Shown here piece after piece: positions 37,204-46,151 of a DNA stretch of 64,000 nt. Positions within the stretch are counted from its first letter, which is position 1, and every line of letters starts with the position of its first letter. The notes below the pieces were generated by a model. It saw nothing but the letters and a program-made list of their open reading frames with translations, searched no databases and was not told the DNA's origin. The DNA is from Prochlorococcus marinus subsp. marinus str. CCMP1375 (GTDB taxonomy: Bacteria > Cyanobacteriota > Cyanobacteriia > PCC-6307 > Cyanobiaceae): NCBI RefSeq assembly GCF_000007925.1, contig NC_005042.1, positions 868,001 through 932,000 on the forward strand. The letters are read 5' to 3'. The position numbers were made by a program, and so were the translations under genes.

Positions 37204-39510
37204 ATGTTTACGGTAGCCAAAATACTAGAACTGCTACCCCAAGAAGGGAGTCTAGAAATTAAGACTCTTGAAAAGATGCTGAAATTATCTCGCAAGATAG
37301 AACGCACAAGACTTGAAATTGCCATAAAAGCTCTAGCAAAACTAGGAATAATAGAGCAAAAGAATGACCATCATATTCAAAAAGGAAACATTGAAAATAC
37401 AATTCCTGCGACAATCAGATGCAGCAGTAAAGGATATTGCTTTGCAGTTAGAGAAGATGGAGAAGAAGATATTTATATAAGAGAGAAATTCCTAAATCAT
37501 GCATGGCATGGCGATAAAGTATTAGTACGAATAAGCAGAGAAGGTATACGCAGAAGATCACCAGAAGGTGAAGTATTATGCATATTAGAGAGAACCAAAA
37601 CAAATATCTTAGGAACAATCAATGAAAATAACAATGAAATTATAGGAAAGCCATTAGATGAAAGGATTTTATCTTCTATAAATTTACCATTAGAAAATAG
37701 TAGATTTATTGATAAAGATGAAAAAATAAATATTGTAGATATAAAAATTAACAGATATCCTATTGGTCAATTACCAGCAACTGGAGAAATAGTTAGGAAA
37801 TTAAGTTTAAATAACGGCCCAGAAGGAGACTTGGAGATTATTAAAACAAAATACAACTTATTAGATAGTTCTGTAGCACCTAATGTAGCGTTAAAGAAAC
37901 CTTTGCAGAAGAACAGAAATAACCTAGAAAGTCAACCTTGCATACTTTTTAAGAGCTGGTCTTCTAAGAATTGCCCATTACTTCCAGCACTATATTCCGA
38001 GCCAAGTAATGGAGGCATGACATTGTGGATTCATATACCTACTATTGGTGAAAGATTAAATTACGGTAGCAAGTTAGACGAATGGATCAGAAATAGATCG
38101 AATTCAATTTGTTTTGGTGAAGAATGGCAATGTTTTTTAGGCGATAAGCTTAATAAAGAAGCTGGATTCGAAATTGGCAAATCAAACTCTGCAATAACAT
38201 TAGAACTATTTATAGATAAAAATGGAAAATGTCAATCCTGGGAATTTTATTTAAGTACTATAAAGCCAGTAGCTAAGGTCTCACAAAAGAATTTAGATGA
38301 TATTCTCAAGAGAAAGAAAAGATCACGTATTGTACCTGCTAGTTTAAAGTTATTAAAAGATTATATAAATAATATTGAGGACCTATTATATATCTCCAAA
38401 ATAATAAATGAGAATTTGATCAAGGCAGGATTAATTCAATTAGATTTACCTGTTCCTGTAATAGAAAATTTAGAAGATTTAGATAAAACTGTTCCAGGGG
38501 GAGAATTTAATGGATGGTCTGACACTTATAAAGACAAAGATCCACAATCTATTATCTCAGTCTTTACAAAGTATGCAAATATCATATTAAAAGATCATTT
38601 TATTTCTTATAACATTAGTTTTATAGCACTTAAATTTAAACAACCAGATAATATACAATTAAATGACGTAATCAAATCTGCATTAGTATTAGATACGAAA
38701 ATAAATGTTAATGAAGAAGGCATTATTAGTTTTAAAGATCTTATTCTCAGCCTTAAGGAATCTCCTAATAAAAGGTTAATAGAGAAAATAATTAGCAATA
38801 CTATTTTAGATAAATATTATTCAATACCAACTAGTAATTCAGATGATTTAGGTTTATCTAAAGAAGATTCAACTAATTTAATCAGTGCAGATATTGAGGC
38901 ACCATGGTCATCTCCTGGAATGAATTATGCTGATGTGATTAACCAATTCATTCTTTTAAAGCTTCTTAATGAAGGTAAATCATATAAAAGTAAAAGAAAA
39001 GGTAGCGACCAATCTCTTGGTTCAATTAATATTAACCAAGACAATAACTGGGAAATCTTTGATATAAATGCTAAGGAATACTTAGCTAAGGTTTGTAGCA
39101 AAACAAACCTTAGGACATTAAATACCAAGAAAAAACAAACTAAGTCATTTAGGAATGGATTGATTTCAATGATTCAATTAAGATCAGTAGAAAAGAGTAT
39201 AGGTAAAATAATACAAGGAACTATAACTGGCGTTCAGAGCTATGGTTTTTTTGTAGAGATAGATCCTTCAATGTCAGAAGGACTTGTTCATGTAAGTACA
39301 TTAGAAGATGACTGGTATGAATACAGGTCAAGGCAAAATCTATTAATAGGAAGGAAGAATAAGAAAACCTTCCAGATTGGAGATAAGGTTAATGTAAGTA
39401 TTGAAAAAGTTGATTTACTTCGCAACCAAATAGATTTGAATGTAAAAATTGAAGATGGCAATTCAGAAATAGAATCCTCTCAAACTGTTACTACCAATCA
39501 TACAAAGTAA
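37204..39510 (+). CDS. Degenerate RNase II/R-family protein with S1 domain
   Basis: A 768-aa protein with RNase R layout: N-terminal winged-helix-like region (1-60), OB/cold-shock-like segment (about 70-115), an RNB-like body and a C-terminal S1 domain at about 668-748 (GTITGVQSYGFFVEI, EGLVHVS). The catalytic acidic cluster expected before WIHIPT (275-280) is missing; the region at 248-270 reads KSWSSKNCPLLPALY. The TSPxRRYxDL motif is altered to SSPGMNYADVIN. It keeps RNA-binding parts but probably not nuclease activity. Starts with ATG; ubiX follows 10 bp downstream. Confidence 0.8.
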   Translation: MFTVAKILELLPQEGSLEIKTLEKMLKLSRKIERTRLEIAIKALAKLGIIEQKNDHHIQKGNIENTIPATIRCSSKGYCFAVREDGEEDIYIREKFLNHAWHGDKVLVRISREGIRRRSPEGEVLCILERTKTNILGTINENNNEIIGKPLDERILSSINLPLENSRFIDKDEKINIVDIKINRYPIGQLPATGEIVRKLSLNNGPEGDLEIIKTKYNLLDSSVAPNVALKKPLQKNRNNLESQPCILFKSWSSKNCPLLPALYSEPSNGGMTLWIHIPTIGERLNYGSKLDEWIRNRSNSICFGEEWQCFLGDKLNKEAGFEIGKSNSAITLELFIDKNGKCQSWEFYLSTIKPVAKVSQKNLDDILKRKKRSRIVPASLKLLKDYINNIEDLLYISKIINENLIKAGLIQLDLPVPVIENLEDLDKTVPGGEFNGWSDTYKDKDPQSIISVFTKYANIILKDHFISYNISFIALKFKQPDNIQLNDVIKSALVLDTKINVNEEGIISFKDLILSLKESPNKRLIEKIISNTILDKYYSIPTSNSDDLGLSKEDSTNLISADIEAPWSSPGMNYADVINQFILLKLLNEGKSYKSKRKGSDQSLGSININQDNNWEIFDINAKEYLAKVCSKTNLRTLNTKKKQTKSFRNGLISMIQLRSVEKSIGKIIQGTITGVQSYGFFVEIDPSMSEGLVHVSTLEDDWYEYRSRQNLLIGRKNKKTFQIGDKVNVSIEKVDLLRNQIDLNVKIEDGNSEIESSQTVTTNHTK

Positions 39511-39520
39511 ATAAAAGCAT

Positions 39521-40123
39521 ATGTCTTCAATAGTATTAGCAATTACAGGAGCCTCTGCTCAAATTCTAGCCGAGAGGTCTATAGATCTTCTGCTTAGGTG
39601 CAATCAGAAATTAGATGTAATTATTAGTAAGGGAGCATATGAGGTATGGAAGTCAGAGATGAATGTCAATATTCCAGCAGAAGGAGCCAAGCAAGCTACT
39701 TTTTGGAGAAATCGATTAAAAAACAATCAAGGGGAAATAATATGCCATAAATGGAATGATAACTCAGCAACAATAGCAAGTGGTAGTTTTAGAACTAAAG
39801 GCATGGTTATTGTTCCTTGCTCAATGGGAACAATAGGTAGAATAGCTTCAGGTAGTTCAATAAATTTAATAGAAAGGTGTGCAGATGTTCATTTAAAAGA
39901 AGGAAGGCCGTTAATTATTTCGCCTAGAGAAAGTCCATTCAACCTTATTCATCTCAGGAATATGACAACACTTTGTGAGGCAGGAGCTAAAATTATTCCT
40001 TGTATTCCTGCCTGGTATTCAAAACCTAAGGATTTAGAAGAAGTTATAGATTTTATGGTTGTCAGATTATACGATTTATTTGATTTAAATATGAAAGATA
40101 TCAACAGATGGAAAGGTAACTAA
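39521..40123 (+). CDS. ubiX: Flavin prenyltransferase UbiX
   Basis: Makes prenylated FMN, the cofactor of UbiD-type decarboxylases used in quinone synthesis. The N-terminal AITGASAQILAERSIDLLL is the FMN-binding block, VPCSMGTIGRIASG near residue 105 matches the family's central motif, and PLIISPRESPFNLIHLRNM near residues 128-148 is diagnostic. Length 200 aa is typical. It lies between the degenerate RNase R-like gene and the repeat-tailed membrane protein, separated from the latter by 2 bp. Confidence 0.92.
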   Translation: MSSIVLAITGASAQILAERSIDLLLRCNQKLDVIISKGAYEVWKSEMNVNIPAEGAKQATFWRNRLKNNQGEIICHKWNDNSATIASGSFRTKGMVIVPCSMGTIGRIASGSSINLIERCADVHLKEGRPLIISPRESPFNLIHLRNMTTLCEAGAKIIPCIPAWYSKPKDLEEVIDFMVVRLYDLFDLNMKDINRWKGN

Positions 40124-40125
40124 AA

Positions 40126-40746
40126 ATGAATTCCAATAAGAAACTATTTATTCTATTAGCTTTATCACCTTTTCTAATATCACTTTATATAGCAACCTTA
40201 AATTTTAATAAAACAACTAAGCTTAGAATTTTGATATGGGAAACATCAGAGCAAAATATGGCAACACTTTTAGCTTTAGGTTCAAGCCTAGGTTTCACAT
40301 TATCATCATTAAATATACTAATCTCTAGCAAACAATATATACCACTAAAAAGAAAAGTTACTAAAAAGTCAAGGCCTTATTTAGAAAATGATCAATATAA
40401 TCCAGAAGATCAATATAATCCAGAAGATCAATACAAATCAGATCGATATAGTCAAGATGATCGTTTTTCTATTGAAGAGCCTAACTATATAGAACGCGGA
40501 ATTAGAGACCCTCAACCAACAATTTCAGTCCCATACAGAATAATATCTAATAAGACCGATAGTTCATATCAGAATCAGGAAAATGAATATACTCAATATC
40601 ATCAGTCAAAGTATCAAGATCAGGAGAACGATTACCCTGGGAATGATCAGTCAAAATATTATAATAAGAATTTAGAGACAGAAAGCCAGGACCCCGTAAA
40701 AATTGCAAATGAAGATTGGAATTCTACTGAATACCAAAACTGGTAG
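40126..40746 (+). CDS. Two-helix membrane protein with Tyr/Gln/Asp-rich low-complexity tail
   Basis: A 206-aa protein. Two hydrophobic segments (about 6-24 and 45-64) are followed by a basic stretch (PLKRKVTKKSRP) and then a long disordered tail with repeated QYNPED, DQYK and QSKYQDQEN-like units. The tail is enriched in Tyr, Gln, Asn and acidic residues. The first two repeat units are exact 18-bp copies at DNA level. No family was recognised. The position, 2 bp after ubiX, suggests co-transcription with it. Confidence 0.7.
   Translation: MNSNKKLFILLALSPFLISLYIATLNFNKTTKLRILIWETSEQNMATLLALGSSLGFTLSSLNILISSKQYIPLKRKVTKKSRPYLENDQYNPEDQYNPEDQYKSDRYSQDDRFSIEEPNYIERGIRDPQPTISVPYRIISNKTDSSYQNQENEYTQYHQSKYQDQENDYPGNDQSKYYNKNLETESQDPVKIANEDWNSTEYQNW
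40390..40425 (+). repeat. Two tandem 18-bp repeats inside the low-complexity tail
   Basis: GATCAATATAATCCAGAA at 40390-40407 is repeated identically at 40408-40425, with a third diverged unit following. Each unit encodes DQYNPE in frame. It is an in-frame tandem duplication within the tail of the two-helix membrane protein, so copy number could vary between strains. Confidence 0.85.
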
Positions 40747-40810
40747 TTGCTATAAGCATAGATAATGCTATGACTATCTGATCTATATTTAAATCAACCA
40801 AAAACATCCC

Positions 40811-41278
40811 TTGGAAAATAATCAAGACCTATCAGCAAATAATCCCCCCTTAAGCCCTGAGGCAAGGAAATCCTCTCAGTTAGAAGGAGAAAAGTCGCTC
40901 ATTAAGAAAAAACCGCCAAAATTAGAGGAAAAGCCCTTTGAAGAATTCGTAAATAAGCATCTAATTCCAGAAATAAGCAACTCATTAAGTTCTAAAGGTA
41001 TCTCATTAGAATCAATTATATTAAAAAAGGATCAAAGGCCTGTAGTCGGAGGAGAATGCTGGATTGTCTATGGAGAATTATTAAATGGCAAAAGATTTTG
41101 GATTACATTTAATTCTGACGATATTAAATCGACTAAAAATATTTGTCTTGCAGAATCTTCCTCAGAAGCAGCTCTTTTAGAATCTTTTCTTATTGATGAG
41201 AAAAAAATAACTCTTCAATTATTAACCTCTAGGTTCATGCAAAGACTTAATGGGCAAAAATGGCTTGGAGATAACTGA
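40811..41278 (+). CDS. DUF2996 family protein
   Basis: A 155-aa soluble cyanobacterial protein. The first 45 residues are polar and probably disordered (Pro/Lys/Ser-rich). The DUF2996 core follows, with PFEEFVNKHLIPEI, WIVYGELLNGKRFWITF and the conserved end LLTSRFMQRLNGQKWLGDN. Starts with TTG 64 bp after the previous gene. Function is unknown; the family is found almost only in oxygenic phototrophs. Confidence 0.75.
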   Translation: MENNQDLSANNPPLSPEARKSSQLEGEKSLIKKKPPKLEEKPFEEFVNKHLIPEISNSLSSKGISLESIILKKDQRPVVGGECWIVYGELLNGKRFWITFNSDDIKSTKNICLAESSSEAALLESFLIDEKKITLQLLTSRFMQRLNGQKWLGDN

Positions 41279-41421
41279 GCAAATACATTCACTAACTCCT
41301 TACACAGGCTATGGTTTTCGCTAATTCTTAGCTTTTAAATTGTCTTTTTATACACGCTACATGAAGTTTTTTCAAAAAAACGCCTTTAAGACTTATTATT
41401 GACTTCTGAATTGAAGAAGAA

Positions 41422-42465
41422 ATGACCACTACAACTTCAGGTGCACCTGCTTCATTGGGACGTAATGAACTACCACCACATTTAGATGAAAATCTTTTAA
41501 CACCTCGCTTCTACACAACAGAGTTCGAAAAGGCAGCAAAAACAGACCTTGAGATTGCCAGGAAGGACTTTGAAGCGATGTTCAAGGAAATGGAAGCTGA
41601 TTACAACCTTAAACATTTTGATAGAAAAGCTTCTCTTGAAAGGCTTGACGAACTATCTCCTGAAGACAAAGCAGTTTATGAAAGTTATTTGGTTCGCTCA
41701 GTTGTCTCAGAATTCTCTGGATTTTTACTCTTTAAGGAAATCTCTAATAGATTTAAAAAAGCTGGCAGGCAAGAGTTAGGCCAATTCTTTACATTCCTTG
41801 CCAGAGATGAAGCCCGACATGCTGGATTTCTTGGAAGAGCATTAAAAACAGAGGGTATCAATGTAGATCTACCAAATTTGCCAAAGAAGAGAGCAGCAAC
41901 ATTCTTCCCTTTAAGCTGGGTACTTTATTCCTTATACTTATCTGAAAAAATTGGATATTGGAGATATATATTAATCAACAGACACCTAAAAGCTAATCCT
42001 GACAAGGTTTGTGCACCTTTGTTTGACTTTTTTGAACCATGGTGCCAAGACGAAAATAGACATGGAGATTGTATAAATTTGATGATGCGCTGTTGGCCTG
42101 GGATGACTAAGGGTTTTAGAGGAAAATTACTAAGCAGATTTTTCCTCTGGACTGTTTTTCTAACTCACACATTAACGGTATGCGAAAGAGGGGAATTCTA
42201 TGAACTTCTTGGTATAGATCCAGTTTTGTTTGATGAAGAAGTAATTATTCAAACCAACAATACCTCAAAGAATGCATTCCCATGGGTTTACAAATTTGAG
42301 GACGGAAAATTCCTAAGCATGAGAATAGATATATTAAACGCATTCAAGAAATGGAGAAATCAAAATGGTATTAAAAAGCCTTTGGCACTTGGTAAATTCG
42401 TTTTATTAATTCTGAAGCAATTTACTCTCCCAATGGAAAAAACAGATGCAGTACGATATGGCTAG
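41422..42465 (+). CDS. acsF: Mg-protoporphyrin IX monomethyl ester oxidative cyclase (AcsF/ChlE)
   Basis: Diiron, oxygen-dependent enzyme forming the fifth (E) ring of chlorophyll. The conserved N-terminal TPRFYTTEFEKAAKTDLEIA and the diiron ligand blocks FLARDEARHAGFLGRA near residue 137 and WCQDENRHGDCINLMMR near residue 212 are present. The 347-aa length is standard. Its own 143-bp upstream region suggests an independent promoter. With hemJ it represents the tetrapyrrole pathway in the window. Convergent with the ferredoxin gene across 6 bp. Confidence 0.96.
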   Translation: MTTTTSGAPASLGRNELPPHLDENLLTPRFYTTEFEKAAKTDLEIARKDFEAMFKEMEADYNLKHFDRKASLERLDELSPEDKAVYESYLVRSVVSEFSGFLLFKEISNRFKKAGRQELGQFFTFLARDEARHAGFLGRALKTEGINVDLPNLPKKRAATFFPLSWVLYSLYLSEKIGYWRYILINRHLKANPDKVCAPLFDFFEPWCQDENRHGDCINLMMRCWPGMTKGFRGKLLSRFFLWTVFLTHTLTVCERGEFYELLGIDPVLFDEEVIIQTNNTSKNAFPWVYKFEDGKFLSMRIDILNAFKKWRNQNGIKKPLALGKFVLLILKQFTLPMEKTDAVRYG

Positions 42466-42471
42466 AACCAA

Positions 42472-42834
42472 TCACATATCAAAGGGATTGCCTGTCCTAT
42501 TTTTTATAGAACCTAAATATCTTCCAAACTGTAATTCATAAACTTCATCTTCGTCTTGCGTTTCTAGATCTGCTGGACCTGTAACTTTTGCAATACAAAG
42601 GAGTCCATAACCATTTTCTTGCATCTGTTTAGAGAGACCAATACCATCATGCTGATCGATGGTGCCAGAAAGTATTCGAACAGCACATGTTGTACAACAT
42701 CCATTTCTACAAGAAAAAGGTAGTACTTCGCCATCTTCTTCAAATTTACGAAGTATGCTTTCTCCCTCGGGAATTTCCTTTGAGATTATTCTATTTTGGT
42801 CCCGTAATCGTACGGTTATTTTATGAGATTTCAT
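42472..42834 (-). CDS. [2Fe-2S] ferredoxin, plant type
   Basis: A 120-aa ferredoxin. The cluster ligands are in FSCRNGCCTTCAVRIL (CxxxxCxxC), with the fourth Cys in GLLCIAKVTGP about 35 residues later. Compared with photosynthetic PetF it has altered flanking residues and a longer C-terminus, so it may be a specialised ferredoxin rather than the main photosynthetic carrier. It converges on acsF with 6 bp between stops and lies 22 bp downstream of the next minus-strand gene. Confidence 0.85.
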   Translation of the reverse strand: MKSHKITVRLRDQNRIISKEIPEGESILRKFEEDGEVLPFSCRNGCCTTCAVRILSGTIDQHDGIGLSKQMQENGYGLLCIAKVTGPADLETQDEDEVYELQFGRYLGSIKNRTGNPFDM

Positions 42835-42856
42835 GTTTAAGGATTGTTGATAGAGC

Positions 42857-43189
42857 CTAGTCAGGGATACTTATATCCTTAATTGGCGCTGCAGGAGGCA
42901 GATCCATTGCATCTTGCTTCAATATCTCTAAATCTATATCCATAATAGATAGTTCTCCTCCGAATCTCAATTTTAGCCAGTCAATTGCCGTCTTATCTGC
43001 TGCAACAACAGCCTCAAATTCTGTGGATGCAATGTTTAATCTCTTGACCAGATCAGCTGAAAGATACCAAAAAGCGACGTCTTGTCCTCTTTTATTTCTT
43101 CGCTCTGATATTGTTTCGCGTAATTGACCGTTCCCACAAAGCTGACCAATGGGCGCTAGCAATACGTAGAGTTTTTGCTGATCTGTCAT
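42857..43189 (-). CDS. Conserved hypothetical protein
   Basis: A 110-aa soluble protein with LYVLLAPIGQLCGNGQLRETI near the N-terminus and VAFWYLSADLVKRLNIASTE and DKTAIDWLKLRFGG later. No catalytic motif or membrane segment can be named. It is followed by the ferredoxin gene on the same strand and may form a two-gene unit with it. Divergent from tldD across 128 bp, which must contain both promoters. Confidence 0.68.
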   Translation of the reverse strand: MTDQQKLYVLLAPIGQLCGNGQLRETISERRNKRGQDVAFWYLSADLVKRLNIASTEFEAVVAADKTAIDWLKLRFGGELSIMDIDLEILKQDAMDLPPAAPIKDISIPD

Positions 43190-43317
43190 ATTAAGAAAAT
43201 GCTATCAATTATCTAAAAAGATAATAGAGCTATAACAACAAGAAGAATAAATGAAAGGGTCTCTCAACTTAAGTAACAGTTGGCATTTATAAAGCGTAAT
43301 ATGAAAGTGTAATAGAG

Positions 43318-44769
43318 GTGAAAGTGGCATTAACAAAAGCACGATTTAGTGAAAACTTTCTTAAAACCGACCAAATAGACGATCATCTCAAGAGAAATCT
43401 AGAGGAACTATTAGCTTATGGAATATCAGCAGGCGCAGATTTTGTCGAGATATTCATCGAAAATATAGACAGTATTGCCTTTCTTGCAGAGCAAGATACC
43501 GTCACAAGTGTTAATCCATCCATAGGGAAAGGTGTGGGCATTAGAGTCTTTCTTGGAAATAAAGATGGATTTGTTTCTACAAATGATTTTTCAGAGCAGG
43601 GTTTAAAATTTGCGCTCGACCAAGCTTTGGGAATGCTTGGTTTAGAAAGAAATTCAATATCAAAATACTCATTTAATGGGTTAAATGTAATTAATGACTA
43701 TGGCAAAGCAAAATCAGGATATTTATCTCTATGTCCTTCTCTTAAAGAAAGTACAAATAAAGTTCTTGAAGCTACAAGTTTGCTACAAAAACATGGTCCT
43801 CATATAAGTGTTAGGAGAGGAAGTTATTCCAAAACATTTCAAGAAGTCATAGTTGCTTCTAGTGACGGTACTTATGGCAGAGATCTACGTTTATATCAGT
43901 CAATTGGTTTAAATGTACTTGCATTAGACAAGCAATATCGCTCTAGCATTGGAAGAAGAATTGGTTCAGCAGGAAAACCCAATACCTTACTAGATTGGGA
44001 TGCTGAAGCTACTGCTAAGGAGATTAATGAAAGTGCAGAAAAAATGTTGTATGCGAAATATGTAAGTGCTGGTCAAATGCCAGCAGTACTAGCAAACAAA
44101 TTTGGTGGTGTGATTTTTCACGAAGCATGTGGTCATTTATTAGAAACCACTCAAATTGAAAGAGGGACAACACCTTTCGAACAAAAGTTAAATCAACAAA
44201 TAGCTAATAAAGCCGTAACAGCTGTAGATGAAGGGCTTACCGATGGTGCCTTTGGTTCAATATCCATGGATGATGAGGGCATGGAAACACAGAAAACAGT
44301 GCTTATAGAAAACGGAATTTTAAAACAATTTCTAAGTGATAGAGCTGGAGAATTACGGACAGGTCATAACAGAACTGGTAGTGGTAGGAGGCAAAGCTAT
44401 GCATTTGCAGCTGCAAGTCGAATGCGAAACACTTATATAGAAAAAGGCCCTTATGATCCTAATGAGCTTATTGAAAGTATTGATAATGGTATATATTGTA
44501 AATCCATGGGAGGAGGAAGTGTAGGTGCAACAGGGCAATTCAATTTTTCTGTAGAAGAGGGTTATTTAATTAAAAATGGGAAATTAACAGATCCAGTAAA
44601 AGGAGCCACGTTAATAGGAGAAGCAAAAGAAGTTATGCCACGAATTTCTATGTGCGCTAATGACCTTGACCTGGCTGCTGGTTTTTGCGGCTCAATTAGC
44701 GGCAATATAAATGTAACTGTAGGACAACCACATATAAAAGTAGATTCAATAACAGTTGGAGGTAGATAA
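43318..44769 (+). CDS. tldD: Metalloprotease TldD
   Basis: Catalytic subunit of the TldD/TldE heterodimeric peptidase, which degrades unfolded peptides and matures some modified peptides elsewhere. The zinc motif HEACGH occurs near residue 267 in FGGVIFHEACGHLLE. The conserved downstream blocks SMDDEGMETQKTVLIENG and TGSGRRQSYAFAAASRMRNT are present. Length 483 aa is typical. It starts with GTG 2 bp upstream-coupled to the next gene, tldE (2 bp gap). Confidence 0.94.
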   Translation: MKVALTKARFSENFLKTDQIDDHLKRNLEELLAYGISAGADFVEIFIENIDSIAFLAEQDTVTSVNPSIGKGVGIRVFLGNKDGFVSTNDFSEQGLKFALDQALGMLGLERNSISKYSFNGLNVINDYGKAKSGYLSLCPSLKESTNKVLEATSLLQKHGPHISVRRGSYSKTFQEVIVASSDGTYGRDLRLYQSIGLNVLALDKQYRSSIGRRIGSAGKPNTLLDWDAEATAKEINESAEKMLYAKYVSAGQMPAVLANKFGGVIFHEACGHLLETTQIERGTTPFEQKLNQQIANKAVTAVDEGLTDGAFGSISMDDEGMETQKTVLIENGILKQFLSDRAGELRTGHNRTGSGRRQSYAFAAASRMRNTYIEKGPYDPNELIESIDNGIYCKSMGGGSVGATGQFNFSVEEGYLIKNGKLTDPVKGATLIGEAKEVMPRISMCANDLDLAAGFCGSISGNINVTVGQPHIKVDSITVGGR

Positions 44770-44771
44770 CT

Positions 44772-46151
44772 ATGACTATGAGTAATAATGAATCACTTAT
44801 AAGTGAACAAAATCTAAGGGACAAACTTACAAAATTATCTAATGAAATTAAAATAAAAAAATGGGATTTGGGAGCCTCAATTGGTAAAGACACTTCTGTT
44901 CAAATCGACAAAGGAGAGCCAAAACAAATCAAAGCTTCTCAAAAGAGTTCTATAACAATACGAGTTTGGAACAAAGAAAATGCTGTAGGGATAACAAGTA
45001 CATCAGATCTATCGGAAGCAGGCCTTAGAAAAGCATTAAATAGTGCCTTCTCAGCAAGTGAATTTGCTAATAAGCTTGAATCTCCAAATTTTTCTAAATT
45101 GTCACAAAATGCACTCCCCAATTTGCAAAGGCCAATAGGTCAATCACTAGGAGTAAAAAAACTTTTAGCATATCTAATAGAAGCGGAATCTAAACTGCTT
45201 GATAAACACAACTCAATAAAAAGTATTCCTTACAATGGATTCGCAGAATCAAAATACGAAAGAGTTTATATAAATAGTGATGGAGCATTTAGGCATATGG
45301 AAAGCACACAAGCGAGCTTATATCTATATGCAAGAGCAGAAGAAGAAGGAAGGAAGCCAAGAAGCTCAGGATCAATTAAACTAGCCTATGCAGCCGATGA
45401 TATTAATATAGAAGAATGTATAAATGAAGCAGCTGAAAAGACATTAAGACATTTAAACTATCAACCTATAAAGACAAACAAATATCTTATTTGTTTTAAG
45501 CCTGAGGCTTTTTTAGACCTACTGACATCCTTTAGTAATATATATAATGCTAGATCTATAATTGATGGAATAAGTCTTTCAAATAAAAACTCTATAGGGG
45601 AACAAATATCATCTAATATAATGTCATTAAGTGATGAAGGATTACACAAAGATAATTTTGGGGCATGTACATTTGACGGAGAAGGAACTCCAACGCAAAA
45701 TATAACACTTATTGATTCCGGCATCCTTAAAAACCTTATTCATTCGGAGGCTACAGCAAGAATATTCGGATGTAATCCAACAGGACATGCGGGCATAGGA
45801 GCAAAAGTTTCAGTATCACCTGATTGGCCCGTTATTTATAAGACAAAGGGAGAAACAGCAAAGTATCCTGATTTGCAATTCCAACATACAAAAGAGGAAT
45901 TTGTTCTTGTTGAAAATCTACACGCATTGCACGCAGGAATAAAATCTAGTCAAGGATCATTTTCTCTGCCCTTTGATGGCTGGCTAGTAAAAAATGGAGA
46001 GCAAATATCGATTGAATCTGCAACCATAGCAGGTGATATAAAGAATTTGCTTAAAAATATTATTCAAATAGAAGATGATAATCAATCTACTCATCAAGGA
46101 GTATGTCCTCATATTTGGGTAGATGAGTTGGCTGTAACTGGTGATGCATGA
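44772..46151 (+). CDS. pmbA: TldE/PmbA peptidase subunit
   Basis: Non-catalytic partner of TldD. It shares the PmbA/TldD fold but lacks the HExxH metal motif, as expected for TldE. The C-terminal half shows FGACTFDGEGTPTQNITLIDSGILKNL split over conserved blocks, and FSLPFDGWLVKNGEQISIE. It follows tldD by 2 bp and overlaps fmt by 4 bp, forming a tight three-gene unit. Length 459 aa. Confidence 0.92.
   Translation: MTMSNNESLISEQNLRDKLTKLSNEIKIKKWDLGASIGKDTSVQIDKGEPKQIKASQKSSITIRVWNKENAVGITSTSDLSEAGLRKALNSAFSASEFANKLESPNFSKLSQNALPNLQRPIGQSLGVKKLLAYLIEAESKLLDKHNSIKSIPYNGFAESKYERVYINSDGAFRHMESTQASLYLYARAEEEGRKPRSSGSIKLAYAADDINIEECINEAAEKTLRHLNYQPIKTNKYLICFKPEAFLDLLTSFSNIYNARSIIDGISLSNKNSIGEQISSNIMSLSDEGLHKDNFGACTFDGEGTPTQNITLIDSGILKNLIHSEATARIFGCNPTGHAGIGAKVSVSPDWPVIYKTKGETAKYPDLQFQHTKEEFVLVENLHALHAGIKSSQGSFSLPFDGWLVKNGEQISIESATIAGDIKNLLKNIIQIEDDNQSTHQGVCPHIWVDELAVTGDA

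Noticed and set aside
40390-40425. CRISPR-like tandem repeat
   Set aside because: The repeats are adjacent, without spacers, and lie in frame inside a protein gene.
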